From NCBI GenBank assembly GCA_910586675.1, contig CAJUJO010000002.1, positions 1 through 64,000 of the forward strand: a stretch of 64,000 bases of DNA. Reading direction: 5' to 3'. The position numbers and the translations under genes were made by a program. This document shows positions 27,021 through 38,355 of the stretch, piece by piece. The stretch is from an uncultured Christensenellaceae bacterium (GTDB lineage: Bacteria; Bacillota; Clostridia; Christensenellales; Borkfalkiaceae). The notes under the pieces are model-generated. The model was not told the origin of the DNA. It was given only the letters and a program-made list of their open reading frames with translations, and made no database searches. Numbering within the stretch: position 1 is the first letter of the stretch; every line of letters starts with the position of its first letter.

Positions 27021-28856
27021 ATGAAGAAGCTATTTAAGTGTTCGGCAATCGCGCTCTCCGCTCTGCTCGTTGCGGGCGGGCTTACCGCCTGCGGCAAGGA
27101 CGACGGCGGCGGTGGCTCTCTCGGCGACAACGGCGAATACCGCCCCAGCGGAAACGGCGAGACGACCATAACCTTTTGGGGGCATGGCGACGACAACGAA
27201 ACGGGCGTGTTCCAGGAGCTCGTCAAACAGTTCAACGAAAAATATAAGGGGCAAATCAAGGTTAATTACGAGGTAAAAGCCGCCGATACGTACAGCGACG
27301 ACGCGCGCACGGCGCTTCGTCAGACCAAGGCAAGCGTGGATATTCTCTACGTGGGCGACTCCGATTTCAAGCGCTATGCGGGTCTCGGCTATCTCGAACC
27401 GCTCGACGATTACTTGAAAACCAGCAAGGAAGTCGTCCTCGAAAACATGTGGGAGACCTCCGTCAACCGCTTCAAGTACGACGTGAACACGACCACGCAG
27501 GACGGCCCCGACGCGCACTATTGGGGTATTCCCAAGGACATCGGACCTACCGTTATCTATTATAACGAAACGTATTTCAACAATGCGGGCGTTAATGTCA
27601 TCAGCGTCGCGAAAGAGGACTTAAAAGCCTTCAACGATGGAGGAAAGGATTCCCGCGGCAAGACCAAGGAGGAATACGGCATTGCGGGCGACGTGCAGGA
27701 GAAGGGGTACTTTATCGACGGCACGCAGAGGTGGTTCAACAACCAAATCCCCATGAGCTGGGAGGAAACGGTTGCGCTCTCTCAGCACGTTCAAACGGAG
27801 ATCCGCACCCAGACGGGGCGCAATAACGTTTACGGTTATTTCACCGAATGGTGGTTCAATTACGGTTGGTCGGTCGGCGGCGACTGCATCGAATACGTCG
27901 CGACGGACGACGCGGCATATAACGGCGGCTATTGGGATTTCACCCTGATGGATCCGACCAAGAATTATATCGTAGCCGACGACAACGCGGAAGGCATTAC
28001 GATCAACGACGTGCATTACAATGCGGGCGAGATCATCTCCTGGCAGGATAAGCTCGTGGATACCAAGGCGAGCAACAAGACCATCCGCCCCGAACTGACG
28101 CAGGCTGCCGCAAGCGGGAAGGTGAACGAGCTGCCCTCTCAGAGAGAGGCGTTCGTGGAATTCGTGCGCATCGGCGCCGACGCCTCCGTCGCGGTGGAAA
28201 CGGGCATGAACGGTTACGGTATCTGCCCCACGCCCACCTCGCTCGGCGGCGACGCGGGCAAGACGGCGGCGTTCGCAAAGGGCGACCTTGCTATGCTCGT
28301 AGACGGCAGATGGAACGTCGTCAACTTCCGCAAGCAGATGGACGACGTTTATAACTGGGACGTCGCGCCGCTTCCTCAGTACAAGACCTATTACACCGCG
28401 AGCGATACCCTTCCCGCGGGCAAGAAGGTCGGCGACGTCAAGGTGCACGGAATCGAAGCGGGGCACTCGGGAAGCGTCGCGCTCTCCATCAACGCGAAAT
28501 CCAAAAAGAAGGTGGAAGCCTGGATATTCGCCGAGTACATCGGCGGAGAGACGGGGCAGACGGCGCAGTCGCTTTCGGGATTCGCCATTCCCTCGCAGAA
28601 AGACCTTGCCATGGATAAAGAAATATTCTTGCAGCCCACGCAGAACCCCAAGAACTCCATCGTGTTCGTCCGCGCGGCGCAGTACGAAACGCCCGGCGAC
28701 TGGTGGTACCTCAAAGACAAGGCGTGGATCGACGACTGGGCGGGGTTGCTCAACGGCGACGTGCGCAACGGCAAGTTGACTCTTACCGATTTCGAAAAGA
28801 ATGTCAAGTATACGAGAACGTGGGATCTTCTGAAAGAATACACCAAAAAGAACTAA
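27021..28856 (+). CDS. Carbohydrate ABC transporter substrate-binding lipoprotein
   Basis: 611 residues; ATG behind AAGGAGG. Lipobox L-T-A-C24 followed by a G-rich linker. Type I extracellular solute-binding fold: T-I-T-F-W-G-H-G, Y-Y-N-E-T-Y-F and late F-A-K-G-D-L-A-M-L-V-D-G-R-W, characteristic of family 1 oligosaccharide binders. It is longer than the usual 420-450 residues, with insertions around 215-330, suggesting a large ligand. It captures the glycan fragment for the two permeases just downstream. Confidence 0.92.
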   Translation: MKKLFKCSAIALSALLVAGGLTACGKDDGGGGSLGDNGEYRPSGNGETTITFWGHGDDNETGVFQELVKQFNEKYKGQIKVNYEVKAADTYSDDARTALRQTKASVDILYVGDSDFKRYAGLGYLEPLDDYLKTSKEVVLENMWETSVNRFKYDVNTTTQDGPDAHYWGIPKDIGPTVIYYNETYFNNAGVNVISVAKEDLKAFNDGGKDSRGKTKEEYGIAGDVQEKGYFIDGTQRWFNNQIPMSWEETVALSQHVQTEIRTQTGRNNVYGYFTEWWFNYGWSVGGDCIEYVATDDAAYNGGYWDFTLMDPTKNYIVADDNAEGITINDVHYNAGEIISWQDKLVDTKASNKTIRPELTQAAASGKVNELPSQREAFVEFVRIGADASVAVETGMNGYGICPTPTSLGGDAGKTAAFAKGDLAMLVDGRWNVVNFRKQMDDVYNWDVAPLPQYKTYYTASDTLPAGKKVGDVKVHGIEAGHSGSVALSINAKSKKKVEAWIFAEYIGGETGQTAQSLSGFAIPSQKDLAMDKEIFLQPTQNPKNSIVFVRAAQYETPGDWWYLKDKAWIDDWAGLLNGDVRNGKLTLTDFEKNVKYTRTWDLLKEYTKKN

Positions 28857-28877
28857 GCGCCTGAAAAGGAGGTGTTT

Positions 28878-29846
28878 ATGCAAACGGAAAACAACGTTGC
28901 GATAGCGGCGGAAACGGCGGAAGGCGGCGGGGAGCTCATCCCCGCCAAGAAGCCGCCCAAGAGCTTCCGCATCAACAAAGAGGAGATCGCGGGCACGGCG
29001 CTCGCTTCCATTCCCCTCGTGGGATTCCTCATCTTCGGGCTGGTGCCGCTCGTGCTCGCGCTTGCCATGGCGTTCCTCAACATGCGCGACTTCGGGTTCG
29101 AGGGCGCGACGTGGGCAGGGTTCGACAACTTTCAAAAGGTGTTTACCGACCCTACGTTTTGGCAGGCGATGGGCAATACGCTCGTTCTGGGATTAAGTAC
29201 GTTTATCAGCCAGGCGCTGGCGCTCCTTATCGCTTACTTTTTAAGTAAGGACATCAAGGGCAAAAAGGCGTTCCGCATGATTTATTTTATCCCGTACGTC
29301 TGTTCGGTCGTCGCGGTAACGCTCATGTGGAAGTACATGTTCAACACAAACTACGGTATTATCAACATGATGCTCGGCGCGACGGGCGAAAACGCCATCA
29401 ACTGGATGGGGGAACCGACCTACTTTTATATCGCCGTCATCATCATGTCGGTATGGTCGGGAATGGGCTACGGTATCATCCTGTATACGGCGGCTCTCAC
29501 CAACGTCAACCGCTCCATGGTGGAAGCGGCGACGATCGACGGCGCGGGCGCCTGGAAGACCTTCGCGCATATCGTGTTCCCGTCCATTTCCCCGACGACT
29601 TTCTATCTGCTCGTCATGGGTGTGATCGGCGCGCTGCAATCGTTCGCGGTTACCAACGTGCTTGCGCCCGACGGCGGGCCGAACGGCGTCGGTATCACTA
29701 TCGTATTCTACCTTTACAACCGCGTATTTTCTTACGACGGAAAACTCGGGGAGGCGAGCGTGAGCGCCTGGATTTTGTCCTTCATTATTATGCTGCTTAC
29801 GGGCGCGCAGTTCTTCGTTTCCAAAAAGTGGGTGAGTTATGACTGA
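28878..29846 (+). CDS. Sugar ABC transporter permease, MalF/UgpA type
   Basis: 322 residues from ATG 28878 (AAAGGAGG 5 bases upstream; a GTG at 28872 is inside that site). Six hydrophobic segments after a 40-residue cytoplasmic N-terminus, and the permease EAA loop E-A-A-T-I-D-G-A-G at about residue 215, which contacts the ATPase. It forms the channel with the next gene; the two reading frames overlap by 8 bases. Confidence 0.93.
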   Translation: MQTENNVAIAAETAEGGGELIPAKKPPKSFRINKEEIAGTALASIPLVGFLIFGLVPLVLALAMAFLNMRDFGFEGATWAGFDNFQKVFTDPTFWQAMGNTLVLGLSTFISQALALLIAYFLSKDIKGKKAFRMIYFIPYVCSVVAVTLMWKYMFNTNYGIINMMLGATGENAINWMGEPTYFYIAVIIMSVWSGMGYGIILYTAALTNVNRSMVEAATIDGAGAWKTFAHIVFPSISPTTFYLLVMGVIGALQSFAVTNVLAPDGGPNGVGITIVFYLYNRVFSYDGKLGEASVSAWILSFIIMLLTGAQFFVSKKWVSYD

Positions 29847-30765
29847 TAATATTAAAAACGTTCCTGCCGGCGCGGGCGGCGACGCGGCGGACAAAAAATT
29901 GCGAAGATCCAAAATCATGCGCATTCTCGGAAGGATTGCGGTCTATGCCGTTCTCGTGCTCTATGCGTTCGTCATTCTGTTTCCCTTCCTCATCGTCATC
30001 ATAACCTCGTTCAAGACCTGGGAGGACGCGTCCTCGCTTACCTTCCAATGGATCCCCGAGCACGGGTTCGTGTTCGACGGCTATAAAGAGGTGTTCGTGT
30101 TCCGCGCCAACATGACGGCGGCGCTGCCCACCCTCATCAAGAGCTTTTTTAACACGCTTTGTTACGTTATTCCACCCACGGTCATCGGGCTGTTTACCTC
30201 GTCCATCTCGGCGTATGCGTTCGCAAAGCTCCGCTTCCGCCTGAAAAACGTGATGTATACGGCGCTTTTGGCTACCATGATGATCCCCGGCGCCATTATG
30301 ATCGCGCCGTCGTTCACCATTTACGATGCGATCGAGTGGGTCGATACGCCGCTGCCCCTTATGATTCCCGGAATGTTCGGCGCCGCCGCGTGCGTGTTCT
30401 TTATGCGGCAGTTTTTCTCGGGTATTCCCGACAGTATCGTCGAGGCGGCAAAGCTGGACGGCTTGGGCTTTATCGGGATATTCTTCCGTATCATCGTGCC
30501 GCTGTCCGTTCCCGCGCTCCTCGCGCAAGGGCTTTTGGGCTTTATCGGCGGATACAACGATTACCTCAACCCCATGATCTACTTAAAATCGAGCGACCTT
30601 TACAATCTGCAATATGCGCTTCGTGTGTTCGCGGGCGTGTACGCCGACGAGCAGAACGTCGTCATGGCGGGAACGCTGGTCGCGCTGATTCCGACCCTCG
30701 TCATCTACTTCTTCGCACAGGATTATTTCATCGAAGGAATCGCGACGAGCGGAGTCAAACAATAA
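29839..30765 (+). CDS. Sugar ABC transporter permease, MalG/UgpE type
   Basis: 308 residues with six membrane segments and the EAA loop E-A-A-K-L-D-G-L-G near residue 200. Translationally coupled to the previous permease. No ATP-binding subunit gene follows; in Firmicutes such importers generally share one MsmX/UgpC-type ATPase encoded elsewhere. Confidence 0.93.
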   Translation: MTDNIKNVPAGAGGDAADKKLRRSKIMRILGRIAVYAVLVLYAFVILFPFLIVIITSFKTWEDASSLTFQWIPEHGFVFDGYKEVFVFRANMTAALPTLIKSFFNTLCYVIPPTVIGLFTSSISAYAFAKLRFRLKNVMYTALLATMMIPGAIMIAPSFTIYDAIEWVDTPLPLMIPGMFGAAACVFFMRQFFSGIPDSIVEAAKLDGLGFIGIFFRIIVPLSVPALLAQGLLGFIGGYNDYLNPMIYLKSSDLYNLQYALRVFAGVYADEQNVVMAGTLVALIPTLVIYFFAQDYFIEGIATSGVKQ

Positions 30766-30789
30766 CTTCAAAAATCAAGGAGGAAATTT

Positions 30790-33276
30790 ATGAAAAAAAT
30801 CAAAGCATTGAGCGCGTTTCTCATTGCCGGCATGGCGGTAAGTGCGTTCGCGGGCTGCGGCGGAAACGGCGGCGGAGGCGGGGGCGGCAATAACGCTGTT
30901 ACGGGCGAGTTCGACTATTCCGCGGAAATGCTCAGCGAAATGGACGACGTAAGCACGGGTTACAACAGCAACCTGTTCTACGTCAATACGCTCGACTTCG
31001 AGGTTGCCGACCCTTCCGTTATCTTCGTTACGGAAGGCAAAGATAAGGGATATTTTTATGCGTACGGTACGAGCGACGAAATCGGCGGACACGGCATTCA
31101 GGGCTGGCGGTCCAAAGACCTCTGCCATTGGGAGTGCACGGGCGTTGCATTTATGCCCGATTACGACACCGCATGGGCGGTTAACTGCTATTGGGCGCCC
31201 GAAGTCATTTACGATAACGGCGTTTACTACATGTTCTATAACGCGTTTAACATTAAGGATAAAAACAGGCTGTGCCTTTCCGTAGCGCGTTCGACTACGC
31301 CGGACGGTCCCTTCGTCGTGCCCGACGGCGTGAGAAATTCCGACGGAAAGATGCTTAAAGGCAGCGAGCCGGTGTTCGACGTTACGACGAACAACCCCGT
31401 CATCAAGAAACTTGACGAAGAGAAGGGAGATTCGACTTTCAAGTTTGCGCGCGATAATGCGCTCGACGCGAGCCCGTTTATCGACCCCGTAACCAAGGAA
31501 AAATATCTGTATTTCAGTTATTATAACGATTACGGCGAAGGCTCCTTCATTTACGGCATGAAGATGAAGGATTGGCTCACGCCCGATTACGGCACGCTCA
31601 AAATCATCACCTGCCCCGGTTACACGTCGGAAGCGGCGTGGAGGAGCGGCTCTACGAGCGGCAGACTGGAAGAGGGCGGTGTCAACGAAGGTCCCTTCAT
31701 GGTATACGAGAACGGTAAATATTACATGACGTTCAGCGTATTCGGATATATGGATCCTCGTTATCGCGTCAAACAGGCGGTTTCCGATTCGCCGCTCGGC
31801 GATTTCGAAAAGATTTCCGAAGAGGACGGCGGCATCGTCATTTCATCCGATACGGTCAATTGGAACCACATCGTCAGCGCGGGGCACCACAGCTTCGTTC
31901 AGGCGGGCGACGAAATGTTCATTGCTTACCATACGTTCAAAAACCGCAATTCCATTAATGGCGGGCGCGCGCTCGCGGTGGACAGAGTGGTTTGGACGGA
32001 GAATTCCAAAGGGCTTTCCGTCATGCACACCAACGGTCCCACTTATTCGGTGCAGGCGCTGCCCGAGGCAATTTCCGGCTATAAGAACATCGCGCCTTCC
32101 GCTACCGTAACCGCCAACAACACGGCGGAGGGTAGCGACGTAAAATTGCTCACCGATGGCATGCTCAAGTATCAGGAATTCGACCTCGCGCAGGAGTACG
32201 AAGCCAAGGCGGGAACTTCCACCGTCAAGCTCGAATGGAACGAGTTCAAGACGGTGCGCGGACTGATGGTCTATAATTCTTACGATTACGACCAATCCTT
32301 CTATCAGGTGAGAAGGGCGGAAATCGAATACAAGACGGCGGGCGGCTCCACGGAAACGCTTACGGTGGATAACCTCAAATTCGACTGGGATTGGAACTGC
32401 GAGCAGGATAACCTCTTCTTGAAGCCGGGCGGCGCGGTCGTCGCGGAATTCGACGAGATGCCCGTGAAGTCCATCACGCTCACCATTCAGACGCCCGAAG
32501 GCGCGGAAGGAATCTCTATCGGCGAAATCGTCGTGCTCGGCAAGGATACGGCTTGCGCTGGCGTGAGCGAATTCAAGGAATATTCTTATACGAACGCGGA
32601 AGTCAAATCTCCCCACGTCGTAAAGGACAGTAAGAATTTCGGCTCGATCGAAAACACCAACCTGAAAACGACGCACGGCTACGACCTTTCCAAGGACGAC
32701 GGATCGGCGAACGCCGTTATCAAACAGCGCGGCGTATCCGACCAGTTCGCATACTTCAAAGATGTTTATGCGACGGAGTTCTATATCGAAGCAGAGATCA
32801 CCGTTCCTGCGGAAAAACCTTATCCTGCCGACATCAACAACGTTTTGCATCCGGACGGCGACCCGTATCCCAAATTCGGGATCGTCATCAGCTGCGACGA
32901 CGATTATAAGAACAAGATTTTCTATTTCGTGGACGCGGTGGGTTTCAAACAGCAAGTAGTCGGCTGCGCGCAGAGAAATATGTCTGATACCGACTGGGAT
33001 TGGAACAAGACGGAACAGAATAAGGCGGTAGACGGGCTTTCGTATACCGACGGCGATAAGGTTAAGATGGCGGTTTTGCGCAAGGGCGCGCAGTTCTACT
33101 TCATCTGCAACGATAAGGTGGTGATCGAATACAACATGTTCTCCATCTTCAACGATGCGCAGAAGGCGACGTGCGGTTTCCTTTCCTTCAACACGCCTAT
33201 GGATATTACCAACTATTCCGCTTCGGCGGACGCCGCCGTAATCGCGGAAAAATATTCGCAATACGTCGGGAACTGA
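30790..33276 (+). CDS. Surface lipoprotein with GH43 catalytic domain
   Basis: 828 residues; ATG behind AAGGAGG; lipobox F-A-G-C23 plus a G-rich linker. A GH43 propeller (about 52-415) with A-D74-P-S, L-D226-A-S-P-F and V-N-E300-G-P as the three acids; a discoidin-like (F5/8 type C) beta domain (about 430-600); and a C-terminal module (606-828) resembling those in the esterase lipoprotein of the same operon. It probably trims arabinose/xylose-type side chains outside the cell before uptake. The cytoplasmic GH43 at 21059 would finish the job inside. Confidence 0.9.
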   Translation: MKKIKALSAFLIAGMAVSAFAGCGGNGGGGGGGNNAVTGEFDYSAEMLSEMDDVSTGYNSNLFYVNTLDFEVADPSVIFVTEGKDKGYFYAYGTSDEIGGHGIQGWRSKDLCHWECTGVAFMPDYDTAWAVNCYWAPEVIYDNGVYYMFYNAFNIKDKNRLCLSVARSTTPDGPFVVPDGVRNSDGKMLKGSEPVFDVTTNNPVIKKLDEEKGDSTFKFARDNALDASPFIDPVTKEKYLYFSYYNDYGEGSFIYGMKMKDWLTPDYGTLKIITCPGYTSEAAWRSGSTSGRLEEGGVNEGPFMVYENGKYYMTFSVFGYMDPRYRVKQAVSDSPLGDFEKISEEDGGIVISSDTVNWNHIVSAGHHSFVQAGDEMFIAYHTFKNRNSINGGRALAVDRVVWTENSKGLSVMHTNGPTYSVQALPEAISGYKNIAPSATVTANNTAEGSDVKLLTDGMLKYQEFDLAQEYEAKAGTSTVKLEWNEFKTVRGLMVYNSYDYDQSFYQVRRAEIEYKTAGGSTETLTVDNLKFDWDWNCEQDNLFLKPGGAVVAEFDEMPVKSITLTIQTPEGAEGISIGEIVVLGKDTACAGVSEFKEYSYTNAEVKSPHVVKDSKNFGSIENTNLKTTHGYDLSKDDGSANAVIKQRGVSDQFAYFKDVYATEFYIEAEITVPAEKPYPADINNVLHPDGDPYPKFGIVISCDDDYKNKIFYFVDAVGFKQQVVGCAQRNMSDTDWDWNKTEQNKAVDGLSYTDGDKVKMAVLRKGAQFYFICNDKVVIEYNMFSIFNDAQKATCGFLSFNTPMDITNYSASADAAVIAEKYSQYVGN

Positions 33277-33289
33277 AGGTCAAACGGAA

Positions 33290-33325
33290 TTCGTCGGCGG
33301 GAACTTTTTTCCGCCGACGTTTTTT
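33290..33325 (+). terminator. Terminator after the GH43 lipoprotein gene
   Basis: Stem CGTCGGCGG / CCGCCGACG, 10-base loop, then six T. It should end or weaken the transporter operon before the GH2 gene. Confidence 0.85.
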
Positions 33326-33423
33326 ACGGAAATTTCCGATGATCGGGCGCTTAATTTCTTGTCTTTTTTGAAAAAATAAGTTAAAATATAAAATCGAAAG
33401 TAATTTCATAGCGGAGAAAAATT

Positions 33424-35172
33424 ATGAGGCTTTTAAGAAACGAATATCCCCGTCCGCAATTCAGGCGGGATGACTGGCTGCCTTTGAACGGCGAATGGGA
33501 GTTTTGCTTCGACGATAAGCGCGAAGGCGTAAAAAAGGGGTATCCCGCGGGCAAAACCGCGCTCGGAAAAAAGATCAACGTTCCCTTTTCCTATCAGTAC
33601 GAAGCGAGCGGAATCGGCGACGAGGAAGTGCATAAGACGTTGTGGTACAAGCGCAATTTTACCCTTCCCGCGGGGAAGGAGCGCGCGCTCCTTTGTTTCA
33701 ACGGCTGCGGTTATACGGCGGACGTATGGGTGAACGGACATCACGCAATCACGCATAAGGGTACGTTCGCGCCCTTTTCCTGCGACGTAACCGATTCCTT
33801 GACGGCGGGCGAAAATACCGTCGTCGTGCGCTGCGTTGACGAGTTCGACCCTTCCATGCCGCGCGGAAAACAGAGCTGGACGGGCAAGCGCTTCGGCTGC
33901 TGGTATATTCCCAATTCGGGGATATGGCAGAGCGTATGGCTGGAATTTTTCGGAAGCGACTGCATCGAAAAGCATACACTTACGCCCGATATCGATACGT
34001 GCTCCTTTTCGGGAGAGATAACTTCGCTCTACGGGCTTGCCGACGAGGCGGAAATTACCGTAACTTTCCGGGGTGAAACGGTGAAGAAGCTGCGCTTTTC
34101 CACCGACGGCAAGCGCACGCCCTATTGCGTGCGCCTGTTCGAGCGGGACAGCGTGGACGAATCGCATTACTGGACTTGCGAAAAGCCCAATCTCTTTTAC
34201 GCGGATTTCAAGCTGTATCGGGAGGGGAAATGCGTGGATACGGCGCATACCCGCTTCGGCATGCGCAAGATTTCCGTGGACGAACACGGCATCGTCTGCC
34301 TCAACAATAAGCCGATTTATCAGCGCCTCATTCTCGATCAGGGATATTGGGCGGAGAGCGGACTGACGCCGCCTTCCGCGGAAGCGCTCAAAACGGATAT
34401 CGAGCTTTCTATCAAGATGGGCTTCAACGGCGCGCGCAAGCATCAGAAGTTTGAGGATCCTTACTTCTATTATTATGCGGAGGAGCTGGGTTTCCTCACA
34501 TGGTGCGAAATGCCCTCGGCTTACCGCTTCGATCCCGACGAGCAGGCGGCGCTCCTTGCCGAATGGCAGGAAATCGTCGCTTCGGCGCGCAACTTCACAA
34601 GCAATGTCTGCTACGTTCCGCTCAACGAAAGCTGGGGCGTGAGAAAGATTCTCCTCGACGAGAACCAGCAGAATTTCGCGCGGGCGATGTATTTTGCGAC
34701 GAAATCGGTTGATAGCAGCCGCCTTGTAAGCACCAACGACGGTTGGGAAAACTCCGACGCGACCGACCTTGTCTCCGTTCACGATTATTCGTACAGCGGC
34801 AAGAACTTTACCGAAAAATATTCGGAGGATACATACGAAGCACTCTATCCGCAGGGGCGCAAGCTGCTTTCCTACGGTGTGGATTACGTGGGGCTTCCCG
34901 TACTGTTTACCGAGTTTGGCGGCATCGCCATGAGCAGCGAAGTGAAGAACGGAAATTGGGGATATAATTCCGCCGCAGAGAATGCTGAAGAATTTTTCAA
35001 ACGCTACGAGGATTTGTTCGCGGGGCTTTCCGCCTGCAAATTCCAGGGATTCTGCTACACGCAGCTCACCGATGTACAGCAGGAGGTAAACGGCTTGCTC
35101 CGCCCCGACCGTACGCCCAAGTTTGACGTAGAGCGGATCAGAAAGATTACCGCGCAAAAAATCGTGCAATAA
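33424..35172 (+). CDS. Glycoside hydrolase family 2
   Basis: 582 residues, no signal peptide. N-terminal sugar-binding jelly roll (P-L-N-G-E-W-E-F, A-D-V-W-V-N-G), an immunoglobulin-like domain, and a TIM barrel with P-L-N-E402-S-W-G (acid/base) and F-T-E497-F-G-G (nucleophile). Candidate activities are beta-galactosidase, beta-glucuronidase or beta-mannosidase; the short three-domain form does not decide. It probably cuts the backbone or terminal sugars of the imported oligosaccharide. Separated from the GH43 lipoprotein gene by a terminator, with no clear own promoter in the 100-base gap (TAAAAT lies at 33382-33387). Confidence 0.9.
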   Translation: MRLLRNEYPRPQFRRDDWLPLNGEWEFCFDDKREGVKKGYPAGKTALGKKINVPFSYQYEASGIGDEEVHKTLWYKRNFTLPAGKERALLCFNGCGYTADVWVNGHHAITHKGTFAPFSCDVTDSLTAGENTVVVRCVDEFDPSMPRGKQSWTGKRFGCWYIPNSGIWQSVWLEFFGSDCIEKHTLTPDIDTCSFSGEITSLYGLADEAEITVTFRGETVKKLRFSTDGKRTPYCVRLFERDSVDESHYWTCEKPNLFYADFKLYREGKCVDTAHTRFGMRKISVDEHGIVCLNNKPIYQRLILDQGYWAESGLTPPSAEALKTDIELSIKMGFNGARKHQKFEDPYFYYYAEELGFLTWCEMPSAYRFDPDEQAALLAEWQEIVASARNFTSNVCYVPLNESWGVRKILLDENQQNFARAMYFATKSVDSSRLVSTNDGWENSDATDLVSVHDYSYSGKNFTEKYSEDTYEALYPQGRKLLSYGVDYVGLPVLFTEFGGIAMSSEVKNGNWGYNSAAENAEEFFKRYEDLFAGLSACKFQGFCYTQLTDVQQEVNGLLRPDRTPKFDVERIRKITAQKIVQ

Positions 35173-35185
35173 ATTTGATGAGTAT

Positions 35186-35214
35186 AAGCGCCGCCCGATA
35201 TACGGGCGGCGCTT
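35186..35214. terminator. Bidirectional terminator after the GH2 gene
   Basis: Perfect 12-bp stem AAGCGCCGCCCG with loop ATATA, between convergent genes. Confidence 0.85.
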
Positions 35215-35247
35215 GTGATTTGTGTGTGGGCAGGGAACGGCGCGGAA

Positions 35248-35910
35248 TTATTCGGGGGCTCTCCTTGCGAGCACTTCGCCGCTCTCTCCGTCGAGGAGGA
35301 GGGATACCGTCTTTCCCGAAGTGTCGATAATGCCTACGTAATAATAATTTTTATCGCGCCGCAGCAGCCGCACGTAAAATTCTCCGCCGAACGCACCGTT
35401 TTGCGTCATATTTGCAATCGTCTCCTTTTCGGCGTTCACGGCATAGTCGATCGCTTGATCCGCCGTAATCGTATCGGAGTTTTTAACGGACGTCGCGGTA
35501 ATTTCCCGCGTCTCCTCGCCCCATTCGATGCGCAGGGAAACGCTGCCCTCGGGAAAGGCGTTCACGCTTTGGGAATAAAAATAATCGCCGCGCGAATTTC
35601 GGAAGGACATCACGCCGCCCCATTCTTTTCCGCCTCCCGTAACGTAAACGCTGTATTCCGCCGCGTCGGGATTGGTGCAGTCGGAAAGGACGATTTCGGC
35701 CACGGTGCTCATCGGGCAGGGTATGCCGTCGGCTACGTACGGCTTTTCCCGCCGCACGCACGAGAGCGAAACGGAAAATTCCTCCGTTTCCGCGAGGAAC
35801 AAATCGGTTTTCGCTTCCGATATGTGCGCGGAGTAGTCGTATTTTCCGCATCCCGAAAGCGCGGGAAGCAGCGCGCTGAGTAAAACTATGGGCAATAAAA
35901 ACTTTTTCAT
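35248..35910 (-). CDS. Putative lipoprotein of unknown function
   Basis: 220 residues with an N-terminal signal peptide and lipobox L-S-G-C near residue 21. The C-terminal 60 residues (A-I-D-Y-A-V-N-A-E-K then Y-Y-V-G-I-I-D-T-S-G-K-T-V-S-L-L-L-D-G-E-S-G-E-V) follow the two-strand pattern of PepSY-like domains, with a D-G-x-x-G-E-V end. I do not recognise the N-terminal half. Divergent from the next gene. Confidence 0.75.
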   Translation of the reverse strand: MKKFLLPIVLLSALLPALSGCGKYDYSAHISEAKTDLFLAETEEFSVSLSCVRREKPYVADGIPCPMSTVAEIVLSDCTNPDAAEYSVYVTGGGKEWGGVMSFRNSRGDYFYSQSVNAFPEGSVSLRIEWGEETREITATSVKNSDTITADQAIDYAVNAEKETIANMTQNGAFGGEFYVRLLRRDKNYYYVGIIDTSGKTVSLLLDGESGEVLARRAPE

Positions 35911-35963
35911 GCTCTATGAATATGAATTGCGCCGCGCGTTCATTACTTTTTTTCTTTATTCGG

Positions 35964-35992
35964 TTGCATTTTTTTTGCACGTGTGATAAAAT
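35964..35992 (+). promoter_or_regulatory. Promoter of the 36027 gene and guaB
   Basis: TTGCAT, 17-bp spacer, TAAAAT, 35 bases before the first ATG. Confidence 0.7.
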
Positions 35993-36026
35993 AAATAGAA
36001 ATAATCGGAAGCACGGAAGTCAAGCA

Positions 36027-38076
<2,050 letters not shown>

Positions 38077-38090
38077 ACAGGTGATCAGAG

Positions 38091-38115
38091 AACGCCCCCG
38101 CGCGGGCGTTTTTCG
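38091..38115 (+). terminator. Terminator of guaB
   Basis: Stem AACGCCC / GGGCGTT with a 6-base loop and TTT tail. Confidence 0.7.
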
Positions 38116-38127
38116 GTTAATTGTTAG

Positions 38128-38342
38128 AAATTACGCTCACGGGTATTTACCGTAAGGAAAATTTCATGAATCCGTTCTGACTTCGAGGCGCGAGGAAGGT
38201 ACCCCTCCGCTGCGCACCTCAACTTGCCGAATGCTTTCGGCTTGTTGTCGTCAATCGAGAGAGAGCGGGCGCGGCGAATAAACAGAGGAAAAGAGAAAAA
38301 ACTACGCTCACGGTAATTTTCTGCAAGGAAAATTTCGTGAAT
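38128..38342 (+). repeat. Two imperfect 44-bp direct repeats in the guaA leader
   Basis: Copy A (38128-38171) and copy B (38299-38342) share TACGCTCACGG, AAGGAAAATTTC and TGAAT. Copy B folds as TCACG..AATTTTC / GAAAATT.CGTGA around TGCAAG. The 127 bases between hold further self-complementary GC-rich stretches (GAGGCGCG.../...GCGCACCTC) and no open frame. It does not match a guanine or PRPP riboswitch by eye. Best guess is a duplicated intergenic hairpin element. Confidence 0.6.
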
Positions 38343-38355
38343 AAAAGGAGTCTAT

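Noticed and set aside
38172..38298. Guanine or PRPP riboswitch in the guaA leader
   Set aside because: None of the conserved aptamer core sequences is recognisable; only the two direct repeats are supported.
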